In this document: one piece after another, positions 25,870 through 33,353 of the stretch
How positions within the stretch are numbered: the stretch's first letter is position 1
How the letters are laid out: every line of letters begins with the position of its first letter
DNA from: Candidatus Gastranaerophilales bacterium
GTDB lineage: Bacteria > Cyanobacteriota > Vampirovibrionia > Gastranaerophilales > Gastranaerophilaceae
DNA: 64,000 nt
Assembly (NCBI GenBank): GCA_900768915.1
Contig: CAAGEQ010000022.1
Coordinates: 1 to 64,000 of the forward strand
Reading direction: 5' to 3'
Notes under the pieces: generated by a model
Databases searched by the model: none
What the model was told of the DNA's origin: nothing
What the model saw: the letters and a program-made list of their open reading frames with translations, nothing else
Translations under genes and position numbers: made by a program

Positions 25870-26280
25870 ATGAATATCCAAAAAGTAAGTTATACAGGCA
25901 ATTCAAAATCATCACAATCATTTAAAGGTTTACATGTAACAAATCCAAAGGTTCAAAAACTTTTATTAAAAAGTCTAGATAATAAACAAATAGAAACTTT
26001 ATCTAACATTGTAAAAAATCAAGAAAACAATTCTGTTCACATTTTGTTAGATTCTAAAAATGGACAAACTCTCAATGCTTCATTTTTTTGTCCATATAGA
26101 ATTAAAAATTTCAAAACAGAATATAAACAATTTCCAATTATCGAATCAAAAATGCATTTTATAAAACGTGTTGCAAAAACAGCAAACAAATATAAAGAAC
26201 AAATCAAAAATTTTGAAGTATTTAAATTAAACTGGGATTATCCTTTATTATCAGAATGGAAAAATAAAATACATATTTAA
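25870..26280 (+). CDS. Small lineage-type protein with SFKG motif
   Basis: A 136-residue protein of unknown function starting MNIQKVSYTGNSKSSQSFKG. The start was set at ATG 25870 because the sequence before it is a promoter rather than coding DNA. After the VSYTG and SFKG motifs there is a basic, mixed alpha/beta region without recognisable domain (DSKNGQTLNASFFCPYR, then a Lys-rich helix). No signal peptide or membrane segment is visible. It shares the short N-terminal motif with several other unrelated proteins in this window. Confidence 0.65.
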   Translation: MNIQKVSYTGNSKSSQSFKGLHVTNPKVQKLLLKSLDNKQIETLSNIVKNQENNSVHILLDSKNGQTLNASFFCPYRIKNFKTEYKQFPIIESKMHFIKRVAKTANKYKEQIKNFEVFKLNWDYPLLSEWKNKIHI

Positions 26281-26355
26281 AATTTAGCAAATTATTTTTT
26301 TACAAGTTTTGTATAAATGTAAAATATTTTTATCGAGTTATAAAGGAGTTATAAA

Positions 26356-26787
26356 ATGATGGATAATAAAATTAACAATATCTCATTTGGGGCTAGAGTA
26401 AAATTTTCAACAAATGATAATCTTAAAAACATCTCACACATGTCAACATTAAAAACTGTAGAAAAAGTTTTTGAGAAAGAAACAAAAGGTATTAAAGGAG
26501 ACTTAAATATACATCTATATACACAAGGACGAATGTATCCAACTTTATACACTGGTGTAAGTTACAGAAATGGTAAATACGAAGACAGTTTTAATGATAT
26601 GAAAGATGAAATATTCTTTGATACAAACGCAAAACCCAGAAAAATGGTAAATAAACTAAAAAATATACTAAATTTCTTTGAAGAAAGAAAAGCATATAAT
26701 GACACCATTACTAAAAAAGAAAAAGAAATCAAAAGTATTCAAAATCAAATGAATAAAATTGCTGAGAAAAAAGGTTTTTCAAGATAA
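26356..26787 (+). CDS. Small lineage-type protein with ISFGAR motif
   Basis: A 143-residue basic protein starting MMDNKINNISFGARVKF. AAAGGAG at 26342-26348 supports the start (ATG 26356, or 26359). Residues 30-90 look alpha/beta; the last 45 residues form a charged helix (ITKKEKEIKSIQNQMNKIAEKK) likely to coil. I recognise no family beyond the shared N-terminal motif. It is followed by a strong terminator. Confidence 0.7.
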   Translation: MMDNKINNISFGARVKFSTNDNLKNISHMSTLKTVEKVFEKETKGIKGDLNIHLYTQGRMYPTLYTGVSYRNGKYEDSFNDMKDEIFFDTNAKPRKMVNKLKNILNFFEERKAYNDTITKKEKEIKSIQNQMNKIAEKKGFSR

Positions 26788-26810
26788 ATAAACAAACTAA
26801 TATTTATTAT

Positions 26811-26848
26811 AAAAAAGAGGTTTAACCAATAAACTAAACCTCTTTTTT
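26811..26848. terminator. Bidirectional terminator
   Basis: A 14-bp perfect stem: AAAAAAGAGGTTTA (26811-26824) and TAAACCTCTTTTTT (26835-26848), with a 10-base loop. It lies between the convergent small gene and ddh and has T tracts in both directions. Confidence 0.9.
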
Positions 26849-26867
26849 AATATTTATCCAATGATAA

Positions 26868-27845
26868 TTATAACATTGTTTTTCGTAATTCATCTGCTGA
26901 TTTTGGACTCAAATATGCAGGTGGAACATCAAATACTGTTCTGCAACCTGTTTGTCCTTCATTATTCATTCTATATGCAGCCCTTGCATAAGCCACAAGT
27001 ACAGATGATGTAAATTCAGGATTTGAATCAAGTTTCAAATTATATTCGATAACGTGATTGTTTTCACCATTTACACCAGTTTTACCTGTTCTAAATACGA
27101 AACCTCCATGATTTATTCTTGAATGATTTTTCTTTAACTCATCTTCTGAAATAAAATGAACCGTTGTTTCATAATCTGCAAAATAATTTGGCATTGTTTT
27201 AATTTCTTTTTCAACTCGTTCAGCATCTGCACCATCTTCAAGAACTACATAACATTCTCTTGTATGTTTATCACCAGTTGTAAGTATAGGATTTTCACAA
27301 TTTTTAACAGCATCTAATGCTTTTTGTACAGGTACTGTATATTGTTTTGCATCTTTAACACCTTCAATTCTTCTTATTGCATCAGAGTGACCTTGACTTA
27401 CACCTCTACCCCAAAAAGTATAATCTGAACCATTTGGTAAAATACAATTTGCATACAATCTATTTAAAGAGAACATTCCAGGATCCCAACCTACTGAAAT
27501 AATACCAAGTTTTCCTGATTCTTTTGCTGATTTATCAACATTAGCGAAATGTTCTGGAATCTTTGCGTGAGTATCAAAACTATCAATTACGTTGAACATT
27601 TTTACGCATTCCGGAGTTTGTTCTGGCAAATCGGTTGCACTACCACCACACAAAATTAAAACATCTATTTTAGATTTATAATTTTCTAACTCTGATACAT
27701 GAACTACTTCTGCATCTGAATTTATTTTCAAAGTCTCAGGATTACGTCTAGTAAACACTGCCACTAATTCGACATCATCATTTTGTTTAACGGCTAATTC
27801 CACACCTCTGCCAAGATTTCCATAGCCTAAAATACCTAATTTCAT
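26868..27845 (-). CDS. ddh: meso-Diaminopimelate dehydrogenase
   Basis: Ddh makes meso-diaminopimelate in one NADPH-dependent step from tetrahydrodipicolinate, supplying lysine and peptidoglycan. The N-terminal nucleotide-binding motif is GILGYGNLGRGVE, followed by LILCGGSATDLPEQTP, SVGWDPGMFSLNR and WGRGVSQGHSDAIRRIEGV, all characteristic of the family. Length is 325 residues. It is monocistronic, with a terminator shared with the convergent gene. Whether the organism also has a DAP aminotransferase route cannot be seen here. Confidence 0.95.
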   Translation of the reverse strand: MKLGILGYGNLGRGVELAVKQNDDVELVAVFTRRNPETLKINSDAEVVHVSELENYKSKIDVLILCGGSATDLPEQTPECVKMFNVIDSFDTHAKIPEHFANVDKSAKESGKLGIISVGWDPGMFSLNRLYANCILPNGSDYTFWGRGVSQGHSDAIRRIEGVKDAKQYTVPVQKALDAVKNCENPILTTGDKHTRECYVVLEDGADAERVEKEIKTMPNYFADYETTVHFISEDELKKNHSRINHGGFVFRTGKTGVNGENNHVIEYNLKLDSNPEFTSSVLVAYARAAYRMNNEGQTGCRTVFDVPPAYLSPKSADELRKTML

Positions 27846-27923
27846 AATAGCCTCTCTTTATTTTCCTTTATAAACCATATAAATATATCACAAAATACAA
27901 TAATTATTATTTAAATACTATAA

Positions 27924-27954
27924 TTGACAATTTATTTTAAAGTGTGAATATAAT
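27924..27954 (+). promoter_or_regulatory. Promoter of tRNA-Gln
   Basis: A consensus TTGACA at 27924-27929 and TATAAT at 27949-27954, with an unusually long 19-base spacer. The -10 box ends 16 bases before the tRNA. Confidence 0.6.
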
Positions 27955-27970
27955 TATAAAACTATAATAT

Positions 27971-28041
27971 TCTCGGATCGTCTAGTGGTAGGACGAAAGA
28001 TTCTGGCTCTTTTAACGGTGGTTCGAATCCATCTCCGAGAG
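27971..28041 (+). tRNA. tRNA-Gln (anticodon CTG)
   Basis: Acceptor TCTCGGA/TCCGAGA, D arm GTC...GAC with AGTGGTAG loop, anticodon arm AAAGA-TTCTGGC-TCTTT giving anticodon CTG, T arm GGTGG-TTCGAAT-CCATC, discriminator G. It is 71 bases with no encoded CCA, and a T-rich stretch follows. Confidence 0.88.
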
Positions 28042-28111
28042 TTTTTATTTACTCCAACATTGTTACCAATTCGTAAACTTTCTTTATATCTTTATATATA
28101 TGCATATTTTC

Positions 28112-28127
28112 TGTTATACTGTATAAT
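28112..28127 (+). promoter_or_regulatory. Likely ftsH promoter -10 region
   Basis: An extended -10 TGTTATACT at 28112-28120 and a consensus TATAAT at 28122-28127 stand 50-65 bases before the ftsH start. No clear -35 box is seen. Confidence 0.45.
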
Positions 28128-28176
28128 ATAAAATGTATTATATTTAAATTAGTTTATAGATAAATAGAGGTAATTT

Positions 28177-30057
28177 ATGAATAAAAGTCAATCAGTAGGT
28201 ATGTACGTTGTACTTGGTATTATGGTTTTAGCATTTGTTTCAATGTTGTTTACAGGTTCTACAACCCAAACATCAGAGTTGTCATATACAACATTTGTTC
28301 AAAAACTACAAGCAAATGAAATCAAAAGTGTTCAAATAGATGGAAATTCTGTTGTTGCAACGCCAATCAAACAACCTGAAGCAAAGAAACCAGTTTCGAA
28401 ATATGAAACATTAATGGGTACGCAACCAGCAGCCCCAACAATTCAATATCACGTATTAGTACCAAATTCTGCTGATTTAATGAATAAATTAGAAAAAGCA
28501 AACGTTGACATCAGTGTTAAAAAGCCTAGCGAATCAACTCAAATGCTTGGTTTAATTGGTTCATTAATATTACCATTATTGTTCATTGTTTTCTTGGTTG
28601 TTATGGCAAAAAGCATTCAATCAGGTGGTGCACAAGCAATGTCTTTTGGTAAAAGTAAAGCAAAAATGTTATTAGATAGCAAAGTAAAAACTAAATTTGA
28701 TGATGTTGCCGGCATTGATGAAGAAAAGAAAGAATTAGAAGAAATTGTTGATTTCTTAAAACATAGTGAAAAATATATTAAACTTGGAGCAAAAATTCCT
28801 AAAGGTGTTCTTTTAGTAGGTGCTCCTGGTACTGGTAAAACACTTATGGCAAAAGCAGTTGCCGGAGAAGCAGGTGTACCTTTCTTCTCAATAAGTGGTT
28901 CAGACTTCGTAGAAATGTTTGTTGGTGTTGGTGCTAGCAGAGTTAGAGATTTATTTGACCAAGCAAAAAAACATCAACCTTGTATTATATTTATTGATGA
29001 AATTGATGCAGTTGGTCGTCAAAGAGGTGCTGGTCTTGGTGGTGGACATGATGAAAGAGAACAAACACTTAACCAATTACTTGTTGAGATGGACGGTTTT
29101 GACAAAAATACAAACATTATCGTAATTGCAGCAACAAACAGACCTGACATTTTAGATAATGCCCTATTAAGACCAGGAAGATTTGATAGACAAATCGTTA
29201 TCAACAAACCTGATGTACTAGGTAGAGAACAAATTTTAAAAGTTCACGCAAAAAATAAACCTCTTGCAGAAGAAGTTGATTTAAAAGTATTAGCAAAAAG
29301 AACTCCTGGTTTTACAGGTGCCGATTTACAAAATTTGCTAAACGAAGCCGCATTGCTTGCAGCAAGACATAACAAAACAAAAGTTGAAATGCCTGATCTC
29401 GAAGAAGCAATTGATAAAGTAATGGCAGGACCAGAAAAGAAAAGCAGAATTATTTCTGATGAAGAAAAAGAAAATACAGCCTACCACGAAGTTGGTCACG
29501 CATTGTTAGCAACAATGCTAAAAGGTTGTGATCCATTGCATAAGGTTTCTATTATTCCAAGAGGTATGGCTTTAGGCATCACAATGACATTACCTGAAAA
29601 AGATTACTTAACAATGAAAAAATCTCAATTGTTAGATAGAATCACAATGACATTAGGTGGACGTGTAGCAGAAGAACTTATTTATGGTTCAGATTCTGTT
29701 ACAACAGGTGCCTCAAATGACCTTGAAAAAGTTTCTAACTTAGCAAGAAAAATGGTTACTGCTTATGGTATGAGTGAGAAAATGGGTAATCTTACTTATG
29801 GAAAATCAGAAGAACATATCTTTATGGGTAGAGATTTTGGACACAATAGAGATTTTTCAGAAGAAATCGCTGCTGATATAGATAGAGAAGTTAAGAAAAT
29901 TGTTGATGAAAGATACGAAATTGCAAAAGACATCTTAAGTAAGAATAGAGATATGTTAGAATACATTTCTAAAGCATTACTAGACAAAGAAACTCTTGAT
30001 GAAAAAGATTTTGAAGAACTTATGCAAACAGTTGAAAGAAATAGAGATGCTCAATAG
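28177..30057 (+). CDS. ftsH: ATP-dependent zinc metalloprotease FtsH
   Basis: FtsH is a membrane-anchored AAA+ protease that degrades damaged membrane proteins and regulators. In the 626-residue protein two membrane helices (about 8-26 and 123-143) flank a short periplasmic domain. The AAA+ module has Walker A GAPGTGKT at 215-222 and Walker B IIFIDEID at 270-277, and the second region of homology contains NRPDILDNALLRPGRFDR. The zinc-protease motif HEVGH is at 437-441. AGAGGT precedes the ATG. A small membrane protein follows 18 bases downstream and is probably co-transcribed. Confidence 0.97.
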   Translation: MNKSQSVGMYVVLGIMVLAFVSMLFTGSTTQTSELSYTTFVQKLQANEIKSVQIDGNSVVATPIKQPEAKKPVSKYETLMGTQPAAPTIQYHVLVPNSADLMNKLEKANVDISVKKPSESTQMLGLIGSLILPLLFIVFLVVMAKSIQSGGAQAMSFGKSKAKMLLDSKVKTKFDDVAGIDEEKKELEEIVDFLKHSEKYIKLGAKIPKGVLLVGAPGTGKTLMAKAVAGEAGVPFFSISGSDFVEMFVGVGASRVRDLFDQAKKHQPCIIFIDEIDAVGRQRGAGLGGGHDEREQTLNQLLVEMDGFDKNTNIIVIAATNRPDILDNALLRPGRFDRQIVINKPDVLGREQILKVHAKNKPLAEEVDLKVLAKRTPGFTGADLQNLLNEAALLAARHNKTKVEMPDLEEAIDKVMAGPEKKSRIISDEEKENTAYHEVGHALLATMLKGCDPLHKVSIIPRGMALGITMTLPEKDYLTMKKSQLLDRITMTLGGRVAEELIYGSDSVTTGASNDLEKVSNLARKMVTAYGMSEKMGNLTYGKSEEHIFMGRDFGHNRDFSEEIAADIDREVKKIVDERYEIAKDILSKNRDMLEYISKALLDKETLDEKDFEELMQTVERNRDAQ

Positions 30058-30075
30058 AAAAGAGGGTTTATAAAA

Positions 30076-30540
30076 ATGGAAGAAAAAAACTTAATTTTTC
30101 AACAATACAAACTATATTCAGAACAAAAAGAATCTTTTATAACTAGAAGTTTTGCAATAAACAGATTTTACCTATGCTTAGCAATTATTTTACTAGTTTT
30201 AGTGAATATTTTTAAAGGTGTAATGTTTGCATATATGCTTCCATTAAGTGCATTATTGTCTATCGTTGGTATTGGTACAACTATTCTATGGTGGATGAAT
30301 ATGGATTCCTATAATATGCTTATCAAAATCAAATTTGCAAAAGTTCTTGAACAAATAGAAAAACAACTTCCGGTTCAACCATACGCAGATGAATATAAAG
30401 GTATTGAAGAATTTAGAACAAACAAAAAAATGTTTTTATTCTCTGATATGCAAAAGGCTTTTGCAGTATTAATCTTTTTAATGTTCTTTGTATCTTTACT
30501 AGAAAACATTATTCCTATAATCATTAAACAATTCATTTAG
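30076..30540 (+). CDS. Small membrane protein, RipA-like
   Basis: A 154-residue protein with two or three hydrophobic helices (about 30-47, 52-70 and 122-145) separated by a soluble segment. The stretch WWMNMDSYNMLIKIKFAKV followed by IEKQLP resembles the RipA family of small octameric cytoplasmic-membrane proteins, but this is a recollection of pattern rather than a secure match. It lies 18 bases after ftsH and may be a substrate, partner or simple passenger of that operon. Confidence 0.7.
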   Translation: MEEKNLIFQQYKLYSEQKESFITRSFAINRFYLCLAIILLVLVNIFKGVMFAYMLPLSALLSIVGIGTTILWWMNMDSYNMLIKIKFAKVLEQIEKQLPVQPYADEYKGIEEFRTNKKMFLFSDMQKAFAVLIFLMFFVSLLENIIPIIIKQFI

Positions 30541-30582
30541 CCAATTAACTTTATTTTTAATATGTAATATTAAGGTATTAGT

Positions 30583-33261
30583 ATGTCTAATGAGAGTTTA
30601 TTCAAAAAATGTTTAAAAGAAAAAATTCTTTTTCTAGATGGAGCAATGGGAACTCTGCTCCAAAAGTATAATTTGTCTGAAAACGATTATAGAGGAACAT
30701 TGTTTAAAAATTCTACTATCAACCTAAAAGGCAACTTTGAAGTACTTTCACTCACACAACCTCAAATAATAGAAGATATTCATAGAGCCTATTTAGATGC
30801 TGGTGCAGATATTATTGAATGTAACACGTTTAATTCTAACTCCATAGTACAAAGCAATTACCATTTAGAAAACTCTATAAAAGAACTAAATAAAGCATCT
30901 GTTAAAATTGCGAGAAAAATTGCAGACGAATATACGAAAAAGACACCAAATAAACCTAGATTTATAGCAGGTTCAATAGGACCTACAACAAAATCTTTAA
31001 CTATTTCATCAGATATTATGAATCCAGAAAAAAGAGATATAACTTTTGATGAATTAGTAAAATCGTATTCAGAACAAGTAGAGGTACTTATATGCTCCGA
31101 TATTGATATTTTATTAATTGAAACGATATTTGATACCTTAAATGCAAAAGCAGCCATATATGCCATTCAGGAAGTGCAAAACAGATTACATACAAATATT
31201 CCAACTATGATTTCTGTGACATTGACAGATAAATCAGGAAGAACACTATCTGGACAAACGTTAGAAGCCTTTTATTATAGCATTGAATTTGCAAAACCAA
31301 TTTGTGTTGGTTTAAACTGCTCACTTGGTATTGAAGAAATGAAACCACATATTAAACAATTAGCAAAAATAGCACCTTGTGCAATTTCCATATATGCAAA
31401 TGCAGGATTACAAAATGAATTTGGCGAATATGAAACATCACCCATTCAAATGGCAAATGAATATAAAGAATTAGCAACAGATAATATCATAAACATTTAT
31501 GGTGGCTGTTGTGGAACAACTCCTAATCATATAAAAGAAATTGTTGAATTATTAAAAAACTACAAACCACGAGAAATAACCACAAAAAAGAAATTACAAG
31601 AACACAATTTTTGTGGATTAAGCCCTTTAACAAACTATTCTGAATTTATACAAATTGGAGAAAATACCAATATATCTAATTCAAAAGATTTTAGAACGGC
31701 TATTTTAAATAACAATTTTGATAAAGCAATAAATATTGCACAAAAACAAATCAAAAACGGTGCAAAAATCATAGAAATTTGTTTAGATTCTGAACAATAT
31801 AATACGAAAAAAATAATGAAAAGATTTCTTAATAGAATCTCAACAGAACCAAACATAACACTAGTTCCAATAATGCTTACATCTACAGATTTTGATGTAA
31901 TAAAAACTGGACTAAAATGTATTCAATCAAAAGTAATTGTTAATTCTATAAGTCTTGAAAATGGCGAAAAAGATTTTATAAATAAAGCAATAGAACTTCA
32001 GAAATTTGGTTCATCTATTGTTGTAAATGTTAGTGATGAACAAGGTTTAGCAACTGATACAAATAGAAGAATAAAAATTATTGATAGAGCCTATAAAATA
32101 CTTACAGAAAAATGTAATTATAATCCAAATGATATAATTTTCGACTTAAATGTTCTTCCAATTGCAACCGGAATAAAAGAACAGAATTCTAACGCCATTT
32201 CTTTTTTAGAAGCATTAAAAATATTAAAACAAAAATATCCAGATATACTATTTCTGGGTAGAATAAACAATGTTTCATTTGCTTTTAATGGCAATGATAA
32301 AATTCAAGATGTAATTCATAGCATCTTTTTACACCATGCTATTAAAAATGGTTTATCAATGGGAATATTAAGTCCAAGACAATTACCGAAATATGAAAGC
32401 ATTGAAAAAAGAATTAAGTCACTCATTGAAAATGTTATTTTTAACAAATCGGAAGATGCTCAAAATAAATTAATAGAATACATCAATTCAAACAAAAATA
32501 TTTTGACTAATAAAAAAGAAAATCCTATAATCAGCGAATGGAGAACTTTGCCTGTTAATAAAAGATTACAATATGCACTATTAAAAGGAACTGACGAATT
32601 TATAAAACCAGATTTATATGAAGCATTAACAAAATACAAACCTGTTGATATTATTGAAAAGATTTTATTAGAAGAAATGAATATACTTAATGACTATTTT
32701 TCAGAAGGAAAAATGTTCTTACCACAAGTTGTAAAAAGTTCACGCATAATGAAAAAAGCAATAGATATTCTTCAAACAAAATTAAAGACACAAAACAAAT
32801 ATCTTGGCAAAATTGTGCTTGCAACAGTAAAAGGAGATGTTCACGATATTGGAAAAAATATATTATCATTGGTTTTAACTTGTCATAATTTTAAAGTTAT
32901 TGATTTAGGAATAATGGTTGATTCTACAAAAATATTAGAAACTGCAAAGAAAGAAAATGCAGATATTATTGCTCTTTCTGGACTAATAAATTCTTCGCTG
33001 GAAGAAATGCAACAAATTGCAAAAGATATGGAGATAGAGGGTTTTAAACTACCAGCACTAATGATAGGTGGAGCGACAACAAGTAAAAAACATACTGCAA
33101 TAAAGATTGCACCAAAATATAAAGGACTTGTTATACATACAACCAACGCATCAGAAGCAGCATTTGTAGCAAAAAAGATTATAAAAAAAGATAAAAAATT
33201 TATACAAAAAATACAAGATGAACAAAAAGAAATCTTAAATGAATATTTAAAAGATATATAA
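30583..33261 (+). CDS. metH: Cobalamin-dependent methionine synthase-like protein, short and with altered folate domain
   Basis: MetH transfers a methyl group from methyltetrahydrofolate via cobalamin to homocysteine. The 892 residues contain the homocysteine domain (1-330; LDGAMGT, zinc ligands C246, C309, C310), the pterin-binding domain (about 355-620), the cobalamin cap (655-735) and the cobalamin-binding domain with DVHDIGKN at 752-759. The C-terminal SAM-dependent reactivation domain is absent, as in some bacterial MetH. Several folate-domain residues differ from the usual pattern: GENTN for GERTN, EICLD for DINMD, LTST for IDSS, GRINN for GGVSN, LSMGILS for MDMGIVN. AAGG at about 30572-30575 supports the start. 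Confidence 0.88.
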   Translation: MSNESLFKKCLKEKILFLDGAMGTLLQKYNLSENDYRGTLFKNSTINLKGNFEVLSLTQPQIIEDIHRAYLDAGADIIECNTFNSNSIVQSNYHLENSIKELNKASVKIARKIADEYTKKTPNKPRFIAGSIGPTTKSLTISSDIMNPEKRDITFDELVKSYSEQVEVLICSDIDILLIETIFDTLNAKAAIYAIQEVQNRLHTNIPTMISVTLTDKSGRTLSGQTLEAFYYSIEFAKPICVGLNCSLGIEEMKPHIKQLAKIAPCAISIYANAGLQNEFGEYETSPIQMANEYKELATDNIINIYGGCCGTTPNHIKEIVELLKNYKPREITTKKKLQEHNFCGLSPLTNYSEFIQIGENTNISNSKDFRTAILNNNFDKAINIAQKQIKNGAKIIEICLDSEQYNTKKIMKRFLNRISTEPNITLVPIMLTSTDFDVIKTGLKCIQSKVIVNSISLENGEKDFINKAIELQKFGSSIVVNVSDEQGLATDTNRRIKIIDRAYKILTEKCNYNPNDIIFDLNVLPIATGIKEQNSNAISFLEALKILKQKYPDILFLGRINNVSFAFNGNDKIQDVIHSIFLHHAIKNGLSMGILSPRQLPKYESIEKRIKSLIENVIFNKSEDAQNKLIEYINSNKNILTNKKENPIISEWRTLPVNKRLQYALLKGTDEFIKPDLYEALTKYKPVDIIEKILLEEMNILNDYFSEGKMFLPQVVKSSRIMKKAIDILQTKLKTQNKYLGKIVLATVKGDVHDIGKNILSLVLTCHNFKVIDLGIMVDSTKILETAKKENADIIALSGLINSSLEEMQQIAKDMEIEGFKLPALMIGGATTSKKHTAIKIAPKYKGLVIHTTNASEAAFVAKKIIKKDKKFIQKIQDEQKEILNEYLKDI

Positions 33262-33280
33262 ATATTAAGTTTGTAAAGAT

Positions 33281-33298
33281 TTTTCAACATGTTGAAAA
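33281..33298. promoter_or_regulatory. Perfect 18-bp palindrome
   Basis: TTTTCAACATGTTGAAAA reads the same on both strands. It lies 20 bases past the metH stop and 56 bases before the next start. No T tract follows, so an operator for a dimeric regulator is more likely than a terminator. The 12-mer ATACTTTATATA follows at 33313-33324. Confidence 0.5.
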
Positions 33299-33353
33299 TA
33301 GGGCATTCTAAGATACTTTATATACATGAAGTATTATATTTAGAGAGCTTATT

